In this document: positions 6,426 to 13,383 of the stretch, in pieces
Position numbering within the stretch: the first letter of the stretch is position 1
Layout of the letters: every line of letters starts with the position of its first letter
From: Candidatus Lindowiibacteriota bacterium
GTDB lineage: Bacteria > Lindowbacteria > 2-12-FULL-62-27
Assembly (NCBI GenBank): GCA_023249255.1
Contig: JAHFCY010000005.1
Span: 1-30,654, forward strand
DNA: 30,654 nt
Direction of reading: 5' to 3'
Translations under genes and position numbers: made by a program
The notes under the pieces: generated by a model
The model's database searches: none
Seen by the model: the letters and a program-made list of their open reading frames with translations, nothing else
Told to the model about the DNA's origin: nothing

Positions 6426-7569
6426 GTCGATCAATATAGAGAGCCCGTCAGGAATTTCCATCCGTGTTTACCGCCGGGGCAAGAAAGGAACTTGGTGGTT
6501 CGCTTTTAACTACAGAGGAAATCACAGAGGAACAACCCAAACGAAGAGCCTGAAGCATGCCAAGGACGAAGCGATCCAAAAAGCCGAAAAACTATGCGCC
6601 CAACGACGCCTCGGACTATCCGAAAAAGAATGCGCAACGGCACCTTTGCTTAATGAATTTTGGTCGACGTATTTGGAGCAGCACAGTAAGATTAATAAGC
6701 GACCGCGGACAGTTCAGCGGGATATAACCAGCGCAAAACACTTGCTACCGTTTTTTGGAACTACGCGAATCGACGCCGTCTCTAAAAAGATGGTTGCGGA
6801 ATTTCAGGCCAAGCGACAGAAAAAAGTAGGAAATCGCGAGATCAACATCGAGACAAACCTTTTGAAGGCCATCCTCAACAAAGCTGTCGATTGGGAAATC
6901 ATCCCCTCTAACCCATTGCAGAGACTCAAGAAACTGCCAGAGAATCCTGGAAGGACAAGATATTTGTTCGATGAGGAATGGAACTTACTACGTTCGAAAC
7001 TACAGGAACTCGAAATCACGGGCCCGGCGTACAGTGTCACAGCCAGGCTGCGCCGGTATACGAGTATTTCCATCGGTACGATGATGCGGCCATGCGAATT
7101 GATTTCTCTTAAATGGTCGGACACTGATTTCAAGTTGCAGCAGATCACGGTACAGGATTCCAAGAACAGAACCAGCCGGGTCGTTCCTATGTCACCGGCA
7201 GTATATGAATGTTTGCAGCAACTCAGGTTAATTCAGACTTCAAAATGGCCCACCTGTGACTACGTGTTTCCGAATTCACATGGCTGCAAAGCGTCAATGT
7301 ACACGTTCAGTCTCCCCTTTCGGAAGCTGGTGAAAAAAATAGGCCTGAAGGATTTCAGGCGTTATGATCTACGTCATACGGGAGCAAGTTGGGCCGCACA
7401 GGTTTACAAAGATGTGTTTGCGCTTCAGGAAGTCATGGGCCATAAATCTCTATCCATGACGCGCAGATATTCCCATCTGAGTGACCGGCAGAAACGGGAC
7501 GTAGTCAATGCCATCGACAACCGATTGAGTACCCACTTGGCGCCAGCGGATCGACTCGAAGTCGCCTGA
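6403..7569 (+). CDS. int: Tyrosine recombinase / integrase (388 aa)
   Basis: Phage-type integrase. Order: a small N-terminal arm-binding region (residues 15-60, GTWWFAFNYRGNHRGTTQTK), a SAM-like core-binding domain (80-180), and the catalytic domain. Catalytic residues: R229 in GTMMRPCELISLKW, K254 in the beta-hairpin SKNRTSR, R324 in RYDLRHTGAS, H347 in VMGHKSLSMT and nucleophile Y356 in RRYSHL. The first histidine of the HxxR box is tyrosine (Y321-D-L-R324), a tolerated variant in the family. Translation most likely starts at TTG 6403. It overlaps the excisionase-like gene by 23 nt and points at the truncated tRNA-Arg about 220 nt away, the usual position of an integrase next to its attachment site. 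It should integrate and excise the element through a Tyr-DNA intermediate. Confidence 0.9.
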   Translation: MSQSKQIESINIESPSGISIRVYRRGKKGTWWFAFNYRGNHRGTTQTKSLKHAKDEAIQKAEKLCAQRRLGLSEKECATAPLLNEFWSTYLEQHSKINKRPRTVQRDITSAKHLLPFFGTTRIDAVSKKMVAEFQAKRQKKVGNREINIETNLLKAILNKAVDWEIIPSNPLQRLKKLPENPGRTRYLFDEEWNLLRSKLQELEITGPAYSVTARLRRYTSISIGTMMRPCELISLKWSDTDFKLQQITVQDSKNRTSRVVPMSPAVYECLQQLRLIQTSKWPTCDYVFPNSHGCKASMYTFSLPFRKLVKKIGLKDFRRYDLRHTGASWAAQVYKDVFALQEVMGHKSLSMTRRYSHLSDRQKRDVVNAIDNRLSTHLAPADRLEVA

Positions 7570-7620
7570 TGGCCAAGTGTCGGACAAATGATTTTGAGAC
7601 GTCGGGAGAACATCAGAAAC

Positions 7621-7642
7621 TTGTACCAGATTTGTACCAGAT
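7621..7642 (+). repeat. Tandem 11-bp direct repeat, candidate integrase arm site
   Basis: ttgtaccagat occurs twice back to back (7621-7631, 7632-7642), between the recombinase stop and the attachment site. Short direct repeats there are typical arm-type binding sites; binding is not shown. The rest of 7570-7788 shows nothing recognisable. Confidence 0.45.
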
Positions 7643-7788
7643 TCCGAGACAAAAAGGGGATGAACAGTGATGAACGAGACTGAAAATTATGGAAAGAACC
7701 GAACGAGAGATAGAGATAATTCAAAACATTCCAGACGGTTACTGAATAATCATGAACCATACTGAACTCGCAAAAAACTTCCCGGTGA

Positions 7789-7829
7789 GCTTAGAAGGCC
7801 GATGCTCTATCCAACTGAGCTACGGGCGC
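7789..7829 (-). pseudogene. tRNA-Arg (UCU), 5' half only, broken in the anticodon arm
   Basis: On the minus strand from 7829: acceptor GCGCCCG, TA, D-stem GCTC with loop AGTTGGATA and GAGC, A, anticodon stem TCGGC, loop CTTCTAA (anticodon TCT), then GC. The expected GCCGA closing strand, variable loop, T-arm (GGTTCGAATCC-like) and 3' acceptor strand are absent; the DNA continues with unrelated sequence. The break lies on the side of the recombinase, so this is the chromosomal half of an attachment site. Because the 3' half is not restored here, this copy should be non-functional unless another sits elsewhere. Confidence 0.75.
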
Positions 7830-7863
7830 AGACTGCGATACCTGCGTACCATGAAGCGGAGTA

Positions 7864-8922
7864 TCAGCGTTTCTTGTTCCTAAAGGATTTCGATTTGGAC
7901 GCAGGCGATTGTGCGGACATCAGGAGGTCGTTGATTTTCTTCCGGAGGAACGAGTGTCCCCCATGATCGTCCTCGTCTTCATCCCCTTCGTGATCATCAT
8001 CCCCAACTTCGACGTCCACCAGGACGATTTTGCCCGACTTGTCCAGCAAAAACGCCGATGGAATTCCCCGGATGGAGTAATCTTTCATTGTTTTGCTCTT
8101 CCATCCTCCGTCCGGCATCACCTGCGGCCACCGGATGCCCTTGTCGCGGACATAATCGTTGAGCTTGTCTTTGTCCTGATCCAAACTGACGCCGATAATC
8201 GTGAAATCTTTTCCCTTGAAATCCTCATAGAGGTCCTTCAAGTGCGGCATCGCTTCGCGGCAGGGCGGACACCATGTCGCCCAGAAATCTACGAGGACCA
8301 CCTTGCCCTTGAAATCAGACAGCGACATTTTCTTTCCGTCCATTTCGATGCCCGAGATGTCCGGTGCAACGGACCCGATCAGGCGATCCTTGGCGGCGTG
8401 CGTCACAAGTTCACGGATGGGTTCGACCTTCCGCATGGACTCTTCTTCCATCCCGTCCATCATCTCACGGGCCCGGTCGTACTCGCCGATGGACACCAGA
8501 TACAATAGTGCGGCCTGAATGCCGTTGAGATGATCGTGGGCCGCATCTGACGCTTCATCCGCGTTTTTATACTGAACCCCGGGAACAACAACCTTCACCG
8601 AATTGCCCGTTCCGTACTCGTTGCTTACGGAAAAGGAATTTGTCGGATCCGCAATCCAGCCGGCATCGGGCAACTTTTTGCGGGATTCGACTTTGAATTT
8701 GTATTCGTAGACTCCCGGATCAAGGTCGAGCGTTTTGACCCATTCCCGGCCCTTCCGCGTCATCAAATTCTCATCCGACTGTTTCCAGCCGTTGAAAGAT
8801 CCGAGGAGATACACCTGCTTTGCATTCGGAAAGTTCAATTTGAATTCCACATCGGAAGCCGCCGCATGGACTGCCGGCGCAACGACCAGAAAAATGGCAA
8901 TCCATCCGATCAATCGGTTCAC
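7864..8922 (-). CDS. Exported TlpA/ResA-like thioredoxin with N-terminal glycogen-binding-like domain (352 aa)
   Basis: The GTG start at 8922 is preceded by AAGGGGAG. Residues 1-20 form a signal peptide ([15 protein letters not shown]), so the protein is exported. Residues 24-112 form an immunoglobulin-like E-set/CBM48-type domain related to AMPK glycogen-binding and early-set domains, with [11 protein letters not shown] and [11 protein letters not shown] as hallmarks. A helical linker (118-180) leads to a TlpA/ResA/AhpC-type thioredoxin fold with redox motif W217-CPPC (C218, C221) and cis-proline P288 in [10 protein letters not shown]. An Asp/Glu/His-rich loop (307-323) sits near the C-terminus and a basic tail ends the protein. 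A thiol-disulfide role outside the cytoplasm is likely; the E-set domain may bind a glycan or a partner protein. The combination is unusual. It is chromosomal, reading toward the tRNA remnant. Confidence 0.8.
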   Translation of the reverse strand: MNRLIGWIAIFLVVAPAVHAAASDVEFKLNFPNAKQVYLLGSFNGWKQSDENLMTRKGREWVKTLDLDPGVYEYKFKVESRKKLPDAGWIADPTNSFSVSNEYGTGNSVKVVVPGVQYKNADEASDAAHDHLNGIQAALLYLVSIGEYDRAREMMDGMEEESMRKVEPIRELVTHAAKDRLIGSVAPDISGIEMDGKKMSLSDFKGKVVLVDFWATWCPPCREAMPHLKDLYEDFKGKDFTIIGVSLDQDKDKLNDYVRDKGIRWPQVMPDGGWKSKTMKDYSIRGIPSAFLLDKSGKIVLVDVEVGDDDHEGDEDEDDHGGHSFLRKKINDLLMSAQSPASKSKSFRNKKR

Positions 8923-9122
8923 GAGAGTTTCTCCCCTTGGTTTATCGCCTGAATTTCCATGCGCGGCATTGAATCAGGACGTGGACTGAATCGCAAGGAC
9001 GATTTCGGAGTACAACCTTTCCAGCGGAAAAAATCATGATAATGTGGGGGGAAGAACTAAACTTGGCAAAGTGGAGGACATGCGGGAATGCGACTGATCG
9101 GAAAGAAACTCGCGATCGCTGA

Positions 9123-10175
9123 ATGGGGAATTTCCTGATGGAGGCGACGCTCGCAGCGGCGCTTGGGCCCTGGCTTAAGCCGGCGCTGATTTTTGTCCTG
9201 TTCACCATAGGGGGGTTTCTTTCTCCACTGATCGTCCTCAAACCCCTGCACGCTCTCTTCAGCAAAACGGAAACCCGGATCGACGACGTGATTTTGTCGG
9301 CGGTGCGCCGGCAGATTCCCCTGTGGCTCATCCTTGCGGGAATTGCGATGGCCCTGCGGGTTTCCCCGCTTGACCCGGTCTGGATCGCGCGAATCGACCG
9401 CCTGCTCATGGTCGCGTTCATCCTGTCGGTGAGCTGGGCGGTGTCGAGCCTCCTGACTGCGTTGATTCGGGCCTCCGCCCTTCGGCTGGGACTGGGCGCG
9501 ACCACGCTGGTGGAAAATCTCTGCCGGATCGCGGTTTTCGGAATGGGTCTGCTTCTGATTTTGTCCAACCTCGGCATCGCCATCGCGCCGCTTCTCACGG
9601 CCCTCGGCGTCGGATCTCTGGCCGTCGCCCTCGCGCTTCAGGACACGCTCTCCAATCTTTTTTCCGGCATTTATATTCTGGTGAACCGCCGCGTTCGCGT
9701 CGGCGATTTCATTCAGATCGAGTCGGGCCAGAAAGGATACGTCGCGGACATCACCTGGCGCGCAACGGCGCTCCGGGAACTGGCGGGCAACCTCATCCTG
9801 GTGCCCAACGCCAAACTTGCGCAATCGATTGTGACCAATTATTCCGGACCCGACAAGGAAATGGCGGCGCTGGTTCAGGTCGGTGTGTCCTACACCTGCG
9901 ATCTCGCTCATGTCGAGCGGGTGACGGTGGAAACGGCGCGGGAAATCCAACGGGAGGTTTCCGGCGCGGTTGCGGGGTTTGAGCCGATCGTCCGTTATCA
10001 CACATTCGGAGATTCGTCGGTCAATTTCACCGTGACCCTTCGCGTCAAAGAATACACGGACCAGTACGGGGTGACACACGAATTCATGAAGCGCCTCCAC
10101 GAGCGATACCGCAAGGAGAGCATTGAAATTCCGTTCCCCCAGCGCGTCGTGCATTTGCCCGGCAAGCAAGGTTGA
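9123..10175 (+). CDS. MscS-family mechanosensitive ion channel (350 aa)
   Basis: A small-conductance mechanosensitive channel with about five membrane segments (residues 18-40, 64-80, 92-113, 131-150 and the pore helix 155-185). The pore region reads LLTALGVGSLAVALALQDTL, followed by NLFSGIYILVNRRVRVGDFI, the hallmark TM3b and beta-domain entry of MscS. The cytoplasmic alpha/beta part follows (GYVADITWRATALRE, LVPNAKL, SIVTNYS). It should open on membrane tension and release solutes during osmotic downshift. The start could be ATG 9123 (bounded by an in-frame TGA just before it) or ATG 9138; neither has a strong ribosome site. It is divergent from the thioredoxin gene and stops 9 nt before crcB, so the two channels are probably co-transcribed. 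Confidence 0.9.
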   Translation: MGNFLMEATLAAALGPWLKPALIFVLFTIGGFLSPLIVLKPLHALFSKTETRIDDVILSAVRRQIPLWLILAGIAMALRVSPLDPVWIARIDRLLMVAFILSVSWAVSSLLTALIRASALRLGLGATTLVENLCRIAVFGMGLLLILSNLGIAIAPLLTALGVGSLAVALALQDTLSNLFSGIYILVNRRVRVGDFIQIESGQKGYVADITWRATALRELAGNLILVPNAKLAQSIVTNYSGPDKEMAALVQVGVSYTCDLAHVERVTVETAREIQREVSGAVAGFEPIVRYHTFGDSSVNFTVTLRVKEYTDQYGVTHEFMKRLHERYRKESIEIPFPQRVVHLPGKQG

Positions 10176-10184
10176 CAAGAAACC

Positions 10185-10562
10185 ATGAGACGAATTGCTC
10201 TGGTGGGCGCGGGCGGAATGATCGGGTCCGTCGGAAGATACCTAGTCAGCGGCTGGGTTCACCGTTACTTTGGAAGCCCCTGGTTTCCGTACGGAACTCT
10301 GACCGTCAATTCAATCGGCTGTCTTCTGATCGGCTACATCATGGGCCTGACGGAAATCCGGCAATGGTTCAATCCCGACACCCGTGTGTTTCTGGTCGTC
10401 GGCATCCTGGGCGGTTTCACTACTTTTTCCGCGTTCGGGTTCGAGACGTTTGCGCTGGCGCGGGACGGAGACATGATCCGCTCGGCCATGAACGTCGGGT
10501 CGCAGGTCGCACTGGGTCTTGTGTGCGTCTGGGCGGGATATTCTCTTGCGAATTACGTTTGA
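10185..10562 (+). CDS. crcB: Fluoride-specific ion channel CrcB/Fluc (125 aa)
   Basis: A short four-helix membrane protein with all family signatures: GGMIGSVGRY (10-19), GTLTVNSIGC (37-46) with the conserved asparagine N42, and GILGGFTTFSAFGFE (73-87), which holds the phenylalanine box and the central Na+ site region. It works as an antiparallel dimer that lets fluoride out of the cell. The length is normal. It starts 9 nt after the MscS gene, suggesting one transcript. No fluoride riboswitch could be seen upstream of the pair. It is convergent with the Gfo/Idh gene. Confidence 0.93.
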   Translation: MRRIALVGAGGMIGSVGRYLVSGWVHRYFGSPWFPYGTLTVNSIGCLLIGYIMGLTEIRQWFNPDTRVFLVVGILGGFTTFSAFGFETFALARDGDMIRSAMNVGSQVALGLVCVWAGYSLANYV

Positions 10563-10583
10563 GGGGGCCCGGTGGGGCCGGGT

Positions 10584-10601
10584 ATTGACATTATTGACAT
10601 T
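10584..10601 (+). repeat. Tandem 9-bp repeat between convergent genes
   Basis: attgacatt twice in a row (10584-10592, 10593-10601), next to a 5-bp GC hairpin cccgg-tgggg-ccggg (10568-10582) in the 51-nt space between crcB and the oppositely directed dehydrogenase gene. There is no T-run, so a terminator is unproven. Confidence 0.4.
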
Positions 10602-10613
10602 TGAAATTCGTCC

Positions 10614-11615
10614 CTATTCCATCGGATACCGAAGATTCCACTGGCCGCGAACGGCGTCCAAGGTTTTCATGATCGAGAGCGTTTCATCCAGAGGCATGAC
10701 GGGACTTTCGAAGAGGCCTTCGCGCAGACAACGCATGGTTTCGGCGGCCTGGTAGTGGTAGCCGTTGCCTTCGTATGGCATGTCGATCGGTTTGTCGGCC
10801 TCATCGGGCAGGCAGATTACCGCGCGGGACGGATGCCACCAAGGAAAGGGTAGCCGAATCATTCCGGCCGTCCCGAGAATCTCGCCCTCTTCCGTCATCC
10901 GCGTCCGGTTGGCGCACGACAGGATGGCCAGAGCGCCGTTTTTGTAACCGAACACCATCGCGGCCTGCTCGTCCACTCCCGTTTGGCCGATGTCGGCCAT
11001 CGAGACGATCCGCGTCGGGGCGTTGCCAAACAGCGCTGATGCGAAAGAGACCGGATAGATGCCGATGTCCAAAAGAGCGCCGCCGCCAAGGGCCGGATCG
11101 AACAGACGGTTTTTCGGATCAAATTCCGCACGAAATCCGAAATCGCCTACGAATTGCCGGACCTCGCCGATGACGCCGTCTGACACGATTTGCCGCACAT
11201 GCCCGACCAGCGGTAAAAACCGCATCCACATGGCTTCCATGAGAAATAATTTTTTGCGCCGTGCAGTTTCGATCATCTCTTTTGTTTCCGTCGTGTTGAT
11301 CGCAAACGGTTTTTCGCAGAGGACCGCCTTGCCGGCGTTCAGACAGAGCAACGTGTTTTCGCGGTGGAGCGAGTGCGGCGTGGCGACGTAGATGACGTCC
11401 ACGTCGGGATCGTTCGCCAGCGCGGCGTAGCCTGGATAGCGGCGTGGAATTCCATATTTTTCTCCGAAGGCATCCGCCGTTTCCTGTTTGCGGGACCCGA
11501 CCGCAAGCAATTCCGCGTCGGGCAATCGCCCCAGACTCCACGCAAACGCCCCGGCAATGCCGCCGGCGCCGAGAATTCCCCAGCGGATCTTAGATGCCGT
11601 CTCGTGAATCCCCAT
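10614..11615 (-). CDS. Gfo/Idh/MocA-family NAD(P)-dependent dehydrogenase (333 aa)
   Basis: An N-terminal Rossmann fold with RWGILGAGGIAGAF (residues 11-24) for the nucleotide, SRKQETADAFGEKYGIP after strand 2, VATPHSLH, and the catalytic EKP (101-103). The C-terminal domain has GGGALLDIGIYPVSFA (177-191), whose Asp/Tyr positions line the substrate site. The pattern, with MEAMWMRFLP and LLDIGIYP, resembles the dihydrodiol / D-xylose dehydrogenase branch, so the substrate may be a sugar or cyclic diol; the exact substrate is unknown. The ATG shares one base with the stop of the upstream flavoprotein gene (TAATG), so translation is coupled. It is the last gene of the leftward cluster. Confidence 0.85.
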   Translation of the reverse strand: MGIHETASKIRWGILGAGGIAGAFAWSLGRLPDAELLAVGSRKQETADAFGEKYGIPRRYPGYAALANDPDVDVIYVATPHSLHRENTLLCLNAGKAVLCEKPFAINTTETKEMIETARRKKLFLMEAMWMRFLPLVGHVRQIVSDGVIGEVRQFVGDFGFRAEFDPKNRLFDPALGGGALLDIGIYPVSFASALFGNAPTRIVSMADIGQTGVDEQAAMVFGYKNGALAILSCANRTRMTEEGEILGTAGMIRLPFPWWHPSRAVICLPDEADKPIDMPYEGNGYHYQAAETMRCLREGLFESPVMPLDETLSIMKTLDAVRGQWNLRYPME

Positions 11616-12337
11616 TACACTTCAGCAGGCAGGAAAAATATTTCTTTATGAATTTTCTCGACCGGAACGCCATGGCCTTTCAGGTATCCCTCCACGCGCA
11701 CGATCATGGCGCCGTTACCGGCGAGGAAATATTCTTTACCATCCACGGCTCCGATCTCGTCCGAAAAGACTTTGCTTAGCATGCCCCGTTTTCCCGGCCA
11801 CGATGGACTGGCATCAGAGAGAATGATCCGGTACGAAAAATGAGGATGTTTTTTTGCGGCCTCGTCCAGCACGTTTTGGAGATAGATATCCTGCTCCCGT
11901 TTGAGACCCCAGAGGAACAGGAATTTTGTTTCAGGATGTGCGGCGAGTTTACTGTGCAAAATACTGTTGATGGGCGAAAAGCCCGTGCCGGTGGCCACGA
12001 GAACGATCTCGGATTCGGTCTTTTCCGGAAAGGTGAATTTCCCCATTCCCCATGGCCCGGAGAATTTCACCTGATCCCCCGATTTTAGATCGGACACAAA
12101 TTGAGAAGCCACTCCAACCACTTTCACACAGAGGGAAAACCCACGGGAATTCGGAGGCGAGGCGATGGAATAGGATCGTTTGACGACTTTTCCATTCTGT
12201 TCAGCAGTATGAAGAATGATGTACTGGCCCGCCTCGTAGCGGATTTCGGGCGGATCCACCATTTCAAAATCGACCTGGACCACATCGGGTCCTATGTCAT
12301 CTTTTGTGATAACTCTCGCCGTCAGCGCTGTCGCCAT
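11615..12337 (-). CDS. Ferredoxin-NADP reductase-like flavoprotein (240 aa)
   Basis: An FNR-fold oxidoreductase. The FAD-binding barrel has RSYSIAS (54-60) and FSLCVKVVGVAS; the pyridine nucleotide domain has LVATGTGFSPINSIL (113-127), FLWGLKREQDIY and FLAGNGAMI (204-212), where the usual cysteine of CGxxxM is replaced. No [2Fe-2S] cysteine set is present, so electrons go to a separate partner such as ferredoxin or flavodoxin. Length is normal for the stand-alone form. It follows the glycosylase gene after 104 nt and is coupled to the dehydrogenase gene through TAATG. The physiological partner is not evident from the neighbours. Confidence 0.82.
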   Translation of the reverse strand: MATALTARVITKDDIGPDVVQVDFEMVDPPEIRYEAGQYIILHTAEQNGKVVKRSYSIASPPNSRGFSLCVKVVGVASQFVSDLKSGDQVKFSGPWGMGKFTFPEKTESEIVLVATGTGFSPINSILHSKLAAHPETKFLFLWGLKREQDIYLQNVLDEAAKKHPHFSYRIILSDASPSWPGKRGMLSKVFSDEIGAVDGKEYFLAGNGAMIVRVEGYLKGHGVPVEKIHKEIFFLPAEV

Positions 12338-12441
12338 GTAAATGTCAGGTTAACATAAAAAATCGTGAAGGTGAGCAAACTGCCGACTCTCGAGCCACCT
12401 CATCCACTCAAGTCGCCATCCATTCCGAATGTCCGGCAGGG

Positions 12442-13332
12442 CTAACGGGTGAGGACTTCTCTCCACCGGAAACATTTGATCAGGTGGTCGTTGACCATGC
12501 CGGTGGCCTGCATGTGGGCGTAGATCACGGTTGAACCGATAAAGGAAAATCCGCGGCGTTTTAGATCGACGCTGACCGCATCGGACAATTCAGTCCTCGG
12601 GGGCAAGTCTTTGAGCGAACGAAACCGGTTTACGCGAGGGCGGCCGCCCACAAAGGACCAGATGTAGGCGTCGAAGGATCCGAATTCCTTTTGGACGTTG
12701 AGAAAGGCGGCGGCATTCCGAATGGTCGCTTCGATTTTCAGGCGGTTCCGGATGATGCCGGGGTCGGCGATGAGTTTTCGGACGCGCACCGGAGTGTACT
12801 TCGACACTTCGCGCGCATCGAAGTTGCTGAAAGCTTTCCGATATCCCTCGCGCTTTTTCAGGACGATTTCCCAGCTCAAGCCGGCCTGCGCGCCTTCAAG
12901 AACGAGGAATTCAAAAAGTTTCCGGTCATCGTGAAGCGGGACGCCCCACTCGCGGTCATGATAGTCACGGAGGATTCCCTCTTTGGCCCAGCCACATCGC
13001 GGGCGGACGTCAGCCGGTTCATTAGCCGCGACAACCGACGCGGCCGCCCAGTCAGACAGCCGCGATGCATCTTCAATAATATCCGGCGGGACTTCATAAT
13101 AATTTTTGAGCGTTTGTTTCGAATTGGGACGGAAAGGCTTCATCCCGTTGGCATGGAATTCGGAGACGTTGGACGGACCCGTTTTAAAATAAAGCCGGTT
13201 TTTGTGAATGATCCCGAAGAAACACTCATCTTTGTAGAGACCGAACCCGCCAAACATCGAGCGGCACATCAGGCCATTCAGTTCCGTCAACTGGTCGAGA
13301 ATGAAATTCTTGAATCCGATGTTATTTGGCAT
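12442..13332 (-). CDS. tag: TfoX-N domain fused to DNA-3-methyladenine glycosylase I (296 aa)
   Basis: Residues 1-100 match the TfoX N-terminal domain (LTELNGLMCRSMFGGFGLYK, then FFGIIHKNRLYFKT). Residues 111-296 are a complete Tag enzyme: RCGWAKEGILRDYHDREWGVP with zinc ligands C113 and H125, LEGAQAGLSWEIVLKKREGY with the catalytic glutamate region (E146), and NDHLIKC giving ligands H283 and C287. Tag removes N3-methyladenine from DNA by flipping the base. A TfoX-N domain joined to it is uncommon and its role here is unknown. There is no stop or frame break between the two parts, which share one frame with a short linker. It lies 51 nt after guaA on the same strand and may be read through from the nucleotide operon. 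Confidence 0.85.
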   Translation of the reverse strand: MPNNIGFKNFILDQLTELNGLMCRSMFGGFGLYKDECFFGIIHKNRLYFKTGPSNVSEFHANGMKPFRPNSKQTLKNYYEVPPDIIEDASRLSDWAAASVVAANEPADVRPRCGWAKEGILRDYHDREWGVPLHDDRKLFEFLVLEGAQAGLSWEIVLKKREGYRKAFSNFDAREVSKYTPVRVRKLIADPGIIRNRLKIEATIRNAAAFLNVQKEFGSFDAYIWSFVGGRPRVNRFRSLKDLPPRTELSDAVSVDLKRRGFSFIGSTVIYAHMQATGMVNDHLIKCFRWREVLTR

Positions 13333-13383
13333 TATCGGTCGTCAAACCACGATTCTACCAGGTGAAAACGACACGTGGGCCGG

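Larger units (their letters stand above)
1..7800. mobile_element. Integrated element in tRNA-Arg (right part; left end outside window)
   Basis: The stretch left of the truncated tRNA-Arg gene carries a tyrosine recombinase pointing at the tRNA, an excisionase-like gene, a replication-like gene, hairpins, and R-M plus toxin-antitoxin cargo. Chromosomal metabolic genes start directly on the other side. This is the usual layout of an integrative element inserted at a tRNA gene. The right border is the break at about 7789. No second copy of the tRNA 3' half is visible, so the left end should lie outside the window. The 4583-7800 part is clearly more A/T-rich; the res/mod part is not, so the cargo may have been gained separately, or the element may end before it. 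Confidence 0.5.

Noticed and set aside
9000-9137. Fluoride riboswitch upstream of the MscS-crcB pair
   Set aside because: I looked for the crcB motif core and found only a chance GGGGA...CTGATG similarity without the required stems.
9057-10178. 373-codon minus-strand frame
   Set aside because: Mirror of the MscS channel gene; composition is Arg/Gln/Asp-rich without any family signal.
10568-10582. GC hairpin as a bidirectional terminator between crcB and the dehydrogenase gene
   Set aside because: Only a 5-bp stem and no T-run on either strand.
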